Positions 7,234 through 13,315 of a stretch of 20,644 nucleotides of DNA are shown in pieces. The DNA comes from Bryobacterales bacterium. GTDB lineage: Bacteria; Acidobacteriota; Terriglobia; Bryobacterales; Bryobacteraceae. The notes under the pieces are model-generated. The model was given only the letters and a program-made list of their open reading frames with translations, searched no databases and was not told the origin of the DNA. Numbering within the stretch: the first letter of the stretch is position 1; every line of letters begins with the position of its first letter. Both the position numbers and the translations under genes were made by a program. Location of the stretch: NCBI GenBank assembly GCA_009697495.1, contig SHUN01000003.1, positions 1 to 20,644 on the forward strand. The letters are read 5' to 3'.

Positions 7234-8615
7234 CAGAATTTCGTGTAAATGAACGGTGCCGCGCCCGTCGCCGCGACGTACTGAATCGCTACCGCCAACA
7301 ATAACAACACCGCCGCCTGCCCATAAAACGGCGCCCGCACAAACAACTCCCGCGGCTTTTCCACCCACGTCTTCGGCGCATAGTGCCCCGCCAGCGCCAA
7401 CGCCATAACCGTCCACATCCCGCCCGAAACATTCTCCACGCCCCAACTCCCCGACGCAATCCGCTCCACCATCAAATTCGCCTGCTCTATCGACGGCGCC
7501 CGGAAATAGATCCAGCAAAAACAAACAAACTGCACCGTCACAAACGTCCGCCACCACACCGGCGTCCAAGCCGCGGCCTTCCCCCGCTTGTTCTGCCAGA
7601 ACCGCGAAACCGCCTGCCCCGCCCCATGCAACAACCCCCAGATCACAAAGTTCCAACTCGCCCCATGCCACAGCCCGCCCAACGCCATCGTGATCACCAG
7701 ATTCAAATACGGCATCACCGCGTTCCGCTTCCCAGGCAGCGAAAAGAACAGATAGTCCCGCAGCCAATTCGACAAGCTGATATGCCACCGCCGCCAGAAA
7801 TCGTTGATATTTGCGGCCAAATACGGCTGATTGAAATTCATCGGCAACTTTAAACCCAGCAGCGCCGCCGACCCGATCGCGATATCGCTATATCCCGAAA
7901 AATCGAAATACAATTGCAACGCGTACGCATAGACCCCCGTCAACACTTCCGCCCCCGAATACAAACCCGGAAAATCGAATACCCGGTTCACCAGGTTCTC
8001 CCCCAAATAATCGGCGATGAGAAGCTTCTTCATCAACCCCATGCCAATCAAAAATAACCCGCGCGACCCATCCGCCGCCAACAGTTCCCGCCCCGGCTTC
8101 TCCAACTGCTTCACCAGATCCGCAACGCGAGTAATCGGCCCTGCCAGCGTGGTTGGGAAGAACGAAACGGCTGTCAAATGCGCCAGATAACTCGCTGTCG
8201 GCTTCGCGTCCCGCCGATAGATGTCAATCGTATACGTCAGCGCTTGAAAGCAGTAGAAGGAGATCCCCAGCGGAAACGTCCATTCCCACTTGCCCGCCGG
8301 ATGCCCGGCAATCTCCAGGAAGAACCCGGCGTATTTGAATACCGCCAAAATCCCCAGATTTACGACGATCGACAGCGTCACCAACAGCTTCCGCCACGCC
8401 GCCCCCTGCGCCTTGCCCAGGAAATGCCCAATCGTAAAATCCACAGAAGAAGCCAGCGGAATCAACGCCAAATAGAACAGATCCCACTTCGTGTAAAAGA
8501 AGTAGTTGGCAAACAACAGCACGCCCAGCCCCGCCGCACGCCACCTCGATAGCGGCCAATACAGGAAGAAGATCCCAGTCAGAAAGAAGAAGTAGACGGA
8601 GCTCGGAAGGAGCAT
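7233..8615 (-). CDS. MBOAT-family membrane O-acyltransferase (AlgI/DltB-like)
   Basis: A 460-residue polytopic membrane protein that moves acyl groups across the inner membrane for O-acylation of an exported polymer or small acceptor. The MBOAT signature is clear: 'YALQLYFDFSGYSDIAIG' (231-248), 'NFNQPYLAANINDFWRRWHISLSNWLRDYLF' region with invariant His H278, and 'GGLWHGASWNFVIWG' with the second His H317. At least nine hydrophobic segments are visible. The start MLLPSSVYFFFLTGIFFLYW fits the family; a longer frame to 8831 would run into the divergent sulfatase gene and is rejected. Its stop is TGATG, coupled to the downstream mini-ORFs. Two SGNH genes, an ACP and a KASIII-like gene follow in the same unit, suggesting a carrier-fed system. 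AlgI-like is the closest named group I recognise; the substrate is unknown. Confidence 0.93.
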   Translation of the reverse strand: MLLPSSVYFFFLTGIFFLYWPLSRWRAAGLGVLLFANYFFYTKWDLFYLALIPLASSVDFTIGHFLGKAQGAAWRKLLVTLSIVVNLGILAVFKYAGFFLEIAGHPAGKWEWTFPLGISFYCFQALTYTIDIYRRDAKPTASYLAHLTAVSFFPTTLAGPITRVADLVKQLEKPGRELLAADGSRGLFLIGMGLMKKLLIADYLGENLVNRVFDFPGLYSGAEVLTGVYAYALQLYFDFSGYSDIAIGSAALLGLKLPMNFNQPYLAANINDFWRRWHISLSNWLRDYLFFSLPGKRNAVMPYLNLVITMALGGLWHGASWNFVIWGLLHGAGQAVSRFWQNKRGKAAAWTPVWWRTFVTVQFVCFCWIYFRAPSIEQANLMVERIASGSWGVENVSGGMWTVMALALAGHYAPKTWVEKPRELFVRAPFYGQAAVLLLLAVAIQYVAATGAAPFIYTKF

Positions 8616-8618
8616 GTA

Positions 8619-8647
8619 TTCAAAAACGGCGAATCTCCAATTGTAAT
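8619..8647 (+). promoter_or_regulatory. Candidate promoter for the sulfatase gene
   Basis: TTCAAA (8619-8624), a 17-base spacer and TGTAAT (8642-8647) make a plausible sigma-70 promoter in the MBOAT/sulfatase divergent gap. The -10 box covers the ATG at 8646, which argues that translation begins at the GTG at 8673. I see no good promoter for the leftward unit in the same gap; it may lie inside the sulfatase 5' end. Confidence 0.35.
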
Positions 8648-8672
8648 GGAAAAACGGTATATCCTCGTTCCT

Positions 8673-10172
8673 GTGACCCAACAAACCCGCCGCGCCGCCC
8701 TCAAATCTGTACTTGCCCCGGCTTTCCTGCAAGGCCAACCCCGCCAATCCGCCCGCCCCAACATCCTTTTCATCATGGACGACCAACACCGCGGCGACTG
8801 CACCCGCGCCGATGGCAACAAAGCCATCCACACCCCAAACATCGACCGCATCGGCAACGAAGGCGCCCGCTTCTCCCGCGCCTACTCCAGCACGCCCACC
8901 TGCACCCCCGCCCGCACCGCTCTGTTAACAGGCCTCGCCCCCTGGAACCACGGCATGCTCCACATGGTCGGCATGGCTCGCAAATACCCGCAAATGAAAC
9001 CCCAAGCCATGCGCGACGCCGGCTACTACACCACCGGCATCGGCAAAATGCACTACAACCCCCAACGCGCCCTCCACGGTTTCCACCAGACCATCCTCGA
9101 TGAAAGCGGCCGCGCAGCCAACCCCGAATTCCGCTCCGACTACCGCGCGTGGTTCTACTCCCAAGCTCCCCATTTGAACCCGGACGCCACCGGTGTCGGC
9201 TTCAATGACTACCCCGCCAAAGCCTACGTCCTCCCCGAAAATCTCCACGCCACCCATTGGACCGGCCAAGCCGCCGTCAACTTCCTCAACGGATACAACC
9301 GCCCCGAACCCTTCTTTCTCAAGGTGTCCTTCGCCCGTCCCCACAGCCCCTACGATCCCCCCCAGCGCTTCATGGATCAATACAAAGACGCCAACCTCCC
9401 CAAAGCCAACATCGGCAAATGGGCCCAAAAATTCGAAAAACGAAACAGCGACAAAGACGACATCTGGTGCGGTGCCCTTGGCGAACAGCAAATCCGCGCT
9501 TCCCGCCAAGGCTACTACGGGTCAATATCTTTCATCGACGAGCAAATCGGCCGCATTCTCGAAGCCCTCGAAAAGCGAGGCTGGCTCGAAGAAACGCTCA
9601 TCGTCTTCACCTCCGATCACGGCGACATGACCGGCGACCACAACCTCTGGCGCAAGTCCTACGCATACGAATCCTCAGCTCGAATCCCCATGGCTTTGCG
9701 CTGGCCCAAGGGCATGATTGCAACCAACCGCGGACAGGTCATCGACAATCCCGTCGAACTCCGGGACATTCTTCCAACCTTTCTCGACGCTGCCAACACC
9801 GCCCCCAAGAATAAACTCGACGGCGCCAGCCTGCTAACTCTCGCCCGCAACAAAAACGCCCAGTGGCGCGACGCCATCGATCTCGAACACGGGGTCTGCT
9901 ACAGCATCGAGAACAACTGGAACGCCTTCACCGACGGCAAGACCAAGTACATCTACCACGCCTATCACGGCCAGGAACAACTCTTCGATCTATCGAAAGA
10001 CCCCGGAGAAACCAACGACCTCGCCGCCGATAAAAACGCCGAACCAACCCTAAGACGATGGCGCCAACGCATGACCAGCCATCTGGAGGTCCGAGGCGAA
10101 AAATGGGTCAAAGGCGGTCGACTGCAAACCCGCAAAGAGGCCATCCCGCGCTCCCCAAATTTCCCTGTCTAA
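8673..10172 (+). CDS. Sulfatase, Cys-type, with twin-arginine-like signal
   Basis: A 499-residue arylsulfatase-family enzyme (alkaline phosphatase superfamily) that hydrolyses sulfate esters, presumably on a sugar or polysaccharide. From the GTG start, the formylglycine site is C77 in 'TPTCTPARTALLTG' (C-x-P-x-R complete, R81). Metal ligands are D36/D37 in 'FIMDDQH' and D315/H316 in 'FTSDHGDM'; K125, H127, H224 and K328 fill the usual pocket positions. The N-terminus 'TQQTRRAALKSVLAPAFLQG' resembles a Tat leader. I prefer GTG 8673: the ATG at 8646 adds nine residues that break the signal and lies in a candidate -10 box. Neither start has a clear Shine-Dalgarno sequence. No formylglycine-generating or anSME gene is in the window. 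It converges on the PEGA gene with a 3-bp gap. Confidence 0.9.
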   Translation: MTQQTRRAALKSVLAPAFLQGQPRQSARPNILFIMDDQHRGDCTRADGNKAIHTPNIDRIGNEGARFSRAYSSTPTCTPARTALLTGLAPWNHGMLHMVGMARKYPQMKPQAMRDAGYYTTGIGKMHYNPQRALHGFHQTILDESGRAANPEFRSDYRAWFYSQAPHLNPDATGVGFNDYPAKAYVLPENLHATHWTGQAAVNFLNGYNRPEPFFLKVSFARPHSPYDPPQRFMDQYKDANLPKANIGKWAQKFEKRNSDKDDIWCGALGEQQIRASRQGYYGSISFIDEQIGRILEALEKRGWLEETLIVFTSDHGDMTGDHNLWRKSYAYESSARIPMALRWPKGMIATNRGQVIDNPVELRDILPTFLDAANTAPKNKLDGASLLTLARNKNAQWRDAIDLEHGVCYSIENNWNAFTDGKTKYIYHAYHGQEQLFDLSKDPGETNDLAADKNAEPTLRRWRQRMTSHLEVRGEKWVKGGRLQTRKEAIPRSPNFPV

Positions 10173-10175
10173 AAC

Positions 10176-10856
10176 TTATTCCAATCCCGAAATCCGGCCC
10201 TGCCCAGCCGCCGCCACCGGCTTCTCCAACTCCGCATTCACCAGCCGCGTCTCACCAGCCGCCAGTTCCACCGTCCGCTCCCATCGCTGATATCCGGACT
10301 TCTTCACGGCAATCACGTGCGTCCCCGGCTTCAGCCGCGTCAACTCCGCCGTCGGCGTAACGCCCCAATACATGCCGTCCACTTCCAGTTCTGCGTTCGC
10401 CGGCTGTGAAGTGAACCGAACCGCGGTCACCACCGCCTTCGCCTCGATCGCCCGCCGCGCCCCGCCCTCCCGTATCCGCCGCTCTAGTTCGGTCGCGAAT
10501 CCTTCAACCCCACGCCGCATCCCTTGCTTCCCTTTGCCGGCTTCAAACGTCTTCGCTAACACCACTTCCCCCGTCGACAACTTCTTCAGCCGCAAATTCA
10601 CCACCTCCGGCCCTGCGCCGCTTCCAACAAACGGGATCCGCAACCCCCTGCTCGCCGGCGCTTCCCCGGTTACTTCATACTCCGCAGCGGCCCGATTCCC
10701 CACCACTTCCATTGGCACGCCAATAATCCGGAACGCCGTCCGCGCCTGGCTCCAAATTCCATCCATCGGGGGTATATAGACCCGCGCGCCATACCGAACC
10801 GGTTCCTGTCCCCACACCGCCAACACCGCCGCCGCGAACAGCAGAATTTGCTTCAT
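10176..10856 (-). CDS. Secreted PEGA-domain protein
   Basis: A 226-residue protein with a signal peptide (MKQILLFAAAVLAVWGQ). Residues about 145-212 form a PEGA domain: 'VRFTSQPANAELEVDGMYWGVTP', a 'LKPGTHVIAVKKSGYQRWERTVEL' segment and an 'AAGETRLVNAELEK' end. PEGA domains are beta-sandwich modules found in surface and periplasmic proteins and often bind or link other proteins; they are not enzymes. Residues 20-140 are an unassigned alpha/beta region ('PPMDGIWSQARTAFRIIGVP'), perhaps a small periplasmic binding or DUF4410-like domain; I am not sure. AGAGA lies just before the ATG. It converges with the sulfatase gene and no partner is obvious. Confidence 0.8.
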   Translation of the reverse strand: MKQILLFAAAVLAVWGQEPVRYGARVYIPPMDGIWSQARTAFRIIGVPMEVVGNRAAAEYEVTGEAPASRGLRIPFVGSGAGPEVVNLRLKKLSTGEVVLAKTFEAGKGKQGMRRGVEGFATELERRIREGGARRAIEAKAVVTAVRFTSQPANAELEVDGMYWGVTPTAELTRLKPGTHVIAVKKSGYQRWERTVELAAGETRLVNAELEKPVAAAGQGRISGLE

Positions 10857-10961
10857 GCTTCTCTATCGGCCGATTTTGCCAAGGACTCCATACAGGAATT
10901 TCCCGAACGGCGCATCTCATCATCGCCTTAGGCTTTTTCTCACCCCAAACCAAAAAATACG

Positions 10962-10977
10962 GGCGGACAGCCCCGAG
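10962..10977 (+). repeat. 16-bp dispersed word, copy 1
   Basis: GGCGGACAGCCCCGAG occurs here in the 193-bp gap between the PEGA and YggX genes and again at 20520-20535, same orientation, beside a broken gene. It may be part of a dispersed element or an insertion-sequence end. I see no coding sequence in this gap. A short palindrome (GGCCAAATTGGCC, about 11033-11045) lies downstream of the YggX gene but has no T-run. Confidence 0.5.
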
Positions 10978-11049
10978 TCCCGGTTGAAACCCGGAATCCA
11001 TCCGCACCGTTTAGGTTAGGCGAACATCGTGCGGCCAAATTGGCCGGGT

Positions 11050-11337
11050 CTACTTTTCGTGTGTAAAACCCGGGGGCAATGCTACGCCCTGGCCAAAGAA
11101 AAATTGTTCCATCTGCGCGAAGAGAAATTCCTGGGCCTCTTTCGTCCCTAGGTTCAGCCTGTACTCATTCATGAGCATCTTCATATGCTCCACCCACATC
11201 TTCCACGCATCTTTGGAAATCGTATCGTAAATGCGCTGGCCCATTGGGTGCGCCTCGAACGGATTCTCATCAACGCCCGGCAGCTCCTTCTGAAGCTTCG
11301 CGCACATCACCATACGAACGGATTTAGAGTCAGCCAT
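11050..11337 (-). CDS. YggX-family Fe(II)-trafficking / oxidative-damage protection protein
   Basis: A 95-residue cytosolic protein of the YggX family, linked in enterobacteria to protecting Fe-S clusters and to iron handling under oxidative stress. Matches are clear along the length: 'VMCAKLQKELPG' with the conserved Cys at position 12, 'PMGQRIYDTISKDAWKMWVEHMKMLMNEYRLNL', and 'FLFAQMEQFFFG' near the end. The size is the family's usual 90-95 residues. GGGAGG lies five bases before the ATG, a strong ribosome binding site. It lies 22 bp after a small gene of unknown function on the same strand and is probably co-transcribed with it. Confidence 0.9.
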   Translation of the reverse strand: MADSKSVRMVMCAKLQKELPGVDENPFEAHPMGQRIYDTISKDAWKMWVEHMKMLMNEYRLNLGTKEAQEFLFAQMEQFFFGQGVALPPGFTHEK

Positions 11338-11359
11338 AAAAACCTCCCGAAGGAAGCTA

Positions 11360-11710
11360 TTAGGATAGCGTAGCCGGACCCCCCAAGGCGAGACGCTTCG
11401 CCTTGTTCGCCGCCAGATAGTCCGAAAGTTTCATCGGATCCCGCGATCCCTTCTCCATCTGCCGCTGCACCGCCCGCTGATACCGCCGCAAAGTTTCCCG
11501 CTTCTGCCCATCCCGCAAATCGCACATCTGAATATCCAGCAACAGCGCAATCTCCCACGGCCGAAACGTATTCCGGATCAGATTCCCGCGCAATAACTCG
11601 TTCATCAGCCGGTTAAACTGACCCAGAATCGTCTCCGCGTCCAGTTCCGGCAAACCGTCAATCTGGCGGGCCATCCGCTCGGGCGGAGCCTTTTTATGCA
11701 TCATGTTCAT
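11360..11710 (-). CDS. Conserved-looking small protein of unknown function (116 aa)
   Basis: I do not recognise a named family. The protein is soluble and highly helical, with charged segments 'PELDAETILGQFNRLMNELL' and 'KRETLRRYQRAVQRQMEKG', and no signal peptide. The central 'NTFRPWEIALLLDIQMCDLRDGQKRETLRRYQ' looks like a constrained domain. I have the impression that similar proteins occur in Acidobacteriota but cannot verify it here. Three Met codons occur in the first four, and the upstream Shine-Dalgarno is weak (AAGC), so the exact start is uncertain by 3 residues. It precedes the YggX gene by 22 bp, so a role near iron or redox stress is possible only by association. Confidence 0.7.
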   Translation of the reverse strand: MNMMHKKAPPERMARQIDGLPELDAETILGQFNRLMNELLRGNLIRNTFRPWEIALLLDIQMCDLRDGQKRETLRRYQRAVQRQMEKGSRDPMKLSDYLAANKAKRLALGGPATLS

Positions 11711-11772
11711 TGCTTGGTTTCTAGCGTACCCGTACTCACTCCCGTAACCGTACCTAGCTCCAACGGGCTGAA

Positions 11773-11778
11773 TATAAT
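11773..11778 (+). promoter_or_regulatory. Perfect TATAAT -10 box
   Basis: TATAAT lies 14 bases before the GTG of the decayed gene, so the transcript would have a very short or no leader. No good -35 hexamer is visible 17 bases upstream. The opposite strand of this 80-bp gap probably carries the promoter of the 11710 gene. Confidence 0.4.
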
Positions 11779-11792
11779 CTTACAATACCCTC

Positions 11793-12192
11793 GTGCGCAA
11801 AAACCGACTGCTTTTCCATCTATTTGCACTGAGTTTCACCTTTTCCGCTGTGCCGCCGAAGAATGAGAGAGCCGCCGAATCCGGCGATACCAGCCAGTGG
11901 GAGTCCCGCCGCATTTGGCGCCACTAACAGATTCTCACCGCCGCCGGCATCGAACCTCTTCCCGCCAAACGCCCCACGCCAACCGCCGAAATCTCCGCCA
12001 CAAAATCTTACAACGGCATCCCCCTCAAAAACGTCCTCATCGAAACCGCCCCCCAACGGAGAAGGCCAGATCCTGAAGGCCTTCACCCGCGCCCACACCG
12101 CCGAAATCGAGGCGCAACTTCTGCACACTGCTTCCGCCTACCGCACCGGCTGGGACGAAACCCCAGGCAAGGTATCATTCTTAGCGCGGTAG
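11793..12192 (+). pseudogene. Decayed gene for a small secreted protein (one stop, one frameshift)
   Basis: A GTG start gives VRKNRLLFHLFALSFTFSAV, a signal-peptide-like beginning, then a polar segment ending 'WESRRIWRH' at a TAA (11925-11927). The same frame continues 'QILTAAGIEPLPAKRP' and 'SYNGIPLKNVLIETAP' up to a run of six C (12049-12054). Removing one C joins it to the plus-one frame 'NGEGQILKAFTRAHTAEIEA' and 'QLLHTASAYRTGWDETPGKV', which ends at a TAG at 12190-12192. One restored nonsense codon and one homopolymer slip would give about 132 residues. I do not recognise the family. A sequencing error could explain the C-run shift but not easily the TAA as well. Confidence 0.5.
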
Positions 12193-12278
12193 ATCCGGAC
12201 CACCGGGATCTAGCCCAACGAATCCTTGCCGCAATTTCCGCTCCACCACAATAAGCGAAGATAAAGCGAAGAAACTTC

Positions 12279-12307
12279 TTGACCGCCGTCATAATGTCGC
12301 GCATACT
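12279..12307 (+). promoter_or_regulatory. Sigma-70-like promoter for the DUF72 gene
   Basis: TTGACC (12279-12284), a 17-base spacer and CATACT (12302-12307), about 35 bases before the chosen ATG. It is the best-matching promoter I see in the window. Confidence 0.55.
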
Positions 12308-12330
12308 GAAGGCGAATAAACAGCGAATCA

Positions 12331-12334
12331 GAGG
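12331..12334 (+). promoter_or_regulatory. Ribosome binding site deciding the DUF72 start
   Basis: GAGG seven bases before the ATG at 12342. The in-frame ATG at 12279 has no such site and lies in the -35 box, so the later start is preferred. Confidence 0.6.
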
Positions 12335-12341
12335 CGCTCCA

Positions 12342-13244
12342 ATGATCAAGTCTACTTCATCTCCCTTCTCCCTGGCAGTATCTGACGCACCCTTGGCCAT
12401 TGGGCCCTCGGGTTGGCACTATCCGCACTGGGATGGCGCGATTTACCCGCGCCAGCGCCCTCGTGGGTTCCACCCGCTGGAGTTTCTCTCGCAGCGCTTC
12501 GACGCTGTCGAGATCGCAGCATCTTTCGAAAACGACATCCGTCCTGAACTGGCGCTTTTATGGATGGCCAAGGTTCAGGCGAATCCTCGGTTCCAGTTCA
12601 CTGCCCGTTTGCATCGCCGTTTCACGCACGAGCGGCAGTTGGACGCCGCGGACGTTGATTCGTTCAACGTCGGCCTTAGGGAGTTGAAGCGCGGCAAGCG
12701 GTTAGGGGCTGTGCTGATGCAGTTCCCATGGTCCTTCCGATTTACAAAGGAAAACCGGGACTATTTCATCGAACTACGCCGCGCCTTTCACGAGTTTCCG
12801 CTGGTGGCCGAGATGCGGCACGAAAGCTGGATGTCGTCTGAGGCCGTGGGCACGTTGATTGATTACCGTGTCGGATTCTGCAACCTGGATCAGCCGGAAC
12901 ATGTGCGCGCCATGCCGCCGACAGCGTTCCTGACATCCCCCATCGCTTATTTCAGGCTGCACGGCCGCCAGCGCGCCTGGTGGTGGAACGAGTATCAACA
13001 GGCGACAAAACCGCAGAACGGGAGTCATCGCGGCTACGCGTATTCTCCGGCGGAGTTGAACGATTGGAAGGGGCGAGTGGAACAGGTGCGCGGCATCGCG
13101 GAGCAGTCCTTCTGCTTCTTCACCAACGACGGCGGGGGGCAGTCGGTGGTGAATGCGATGCAGTTCAGTAGTATGTGCGAGCGTCCGGCGAAGCGAGCGG
13201 CGATGAATGAGATGGACCAAATGTTGGAACTGGCGGTTGCCTGA
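12342..13244 (+). CDS. DUF72 (YecE-like) family protein
   Basis: A 300-residue TIM-barrel protein of the DUF72 family. Characteristic pieces appear in order: 'AIGPSGWHYPHWDGAIYP' near the start, 'FDAVEIAASFEN', 'GAVLMQFPWSFRFTKENRDYF', 'AEMRHESW', 'AYFRLHGRQRAWWWNEY', 'YAYSPAELNDW', and 'FFTNDGGGQSVVNAMQF'. The family has a phosphodiesterase-like barrel but its substrate is not established; links to DNA or nucleotide processing have been suggested. The start at 12342 follows the GAGG site; the extra 21 residues from 12279 are Arg/Lys-rich and do not belong to the fold. It stands alone downstream of a pseudogene and upstream of the TonB receptor. Base use is more G-rich than in the surrounding plus-strand genes. 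Confidence 0.87.
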   Translation: MIKSTSSPFSLAVSDAPLAIGPSGWHYPHWDGAIYPRQRPRGFHPLEFLSQRFDAVEIAASFENDIRPELALLWMAKVQANPRFQFTARLHRRFTHERQLDAADVDSFNVGLRELKRGKRLGAVLMQFPWSFRFTKENRDYFIELRRAFHEFPLVAEMRHESWMSSEAVGTLIDYRVGFCNLDQPEHVRAMPPTAFLTSPIAYFRLHGRQRAWWWNEYQQATKPQNGSHRGYAYSPAELNDWKGRVEQVRGIAEQSFCFFTNDGGGQSVVNAMQFSSMCERPAKRAAMNEMDQMLELAVA

Positions 13245-13271
13245 CGCCGATTCCTTTATCAGCATCGCGCT

Positions 13272-13289
13272 GTTACAGTAGCGTTACAG
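13272..13289 (+). promoter_or_regulatory. Two GTTACAG repeats 11 bases apart upstream of the receptor
   Basis: GTTACAG occurs at 13272-13278 and 13283-13289, on the same face of the helix, 27 bases before the receptor ATG. This could be an operator for a DNA-binding regulator, or chance. I see no clear -10/-35 pair here. Confidence 0.3.
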
Positions 13290-13315
13290 GAATGTCGTTT
13301 GGGAGGGATGCTACT

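Larger units (their letters stand above)
6848..7240 (-). repeat. Tandem duplication (about 2.3 copies, period 170 bp) at the MBOAT/SGNH2 junction
   Basis: Copy A (6848-7017) and copy B (7018-7187) have the same length and differ at only a handful of bases. A partial third copy with a 16-bp deletion covers about 7188-7240 and reaches the end of the MBOAT gene. Each unit contains the start of SGNH2 (TGATG plus about 20 signal-peptide codons) joined to about 110 bp of GC-rich sequence. On the plus strand that sequence includes 'CCGCGTTATCGCCCCAC' followed by 'CCGTCAAGGGGGGT'. The simplest history is insertion of the 110-bp segment at the gene junction, followed by unequal duplication. Confidence 0.92.

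Noticed and set aside
6848..7240. CRISPR-like array
   Set aside because: Only about 2.3 copies with a 170-bp period, no short repeat/unique spacer alternation and no cas genes.
7234..7788. Upstream continuation of the mini-ORF 1 frame
   Set aside because: It lies wholly inside the MBOAT gene in another frame and encodes Gly/Val/Ala-rich shadow sequence; only the part after the TGATG at 7233 is considered.
8616..8831. 72-residue N-terminal extension of the MBOAT protein
   Set aside because: It overlaps the divergent sulfatase coding region, is not membrane-like, and the family begins at the Met at 8615.
11033..11045. GGCCAAATTGGCC palindrome as a terminator of the YggX transcript
   Set aside because: No T-run follows on the transcript strand and the usable stem is only four to six pairs.
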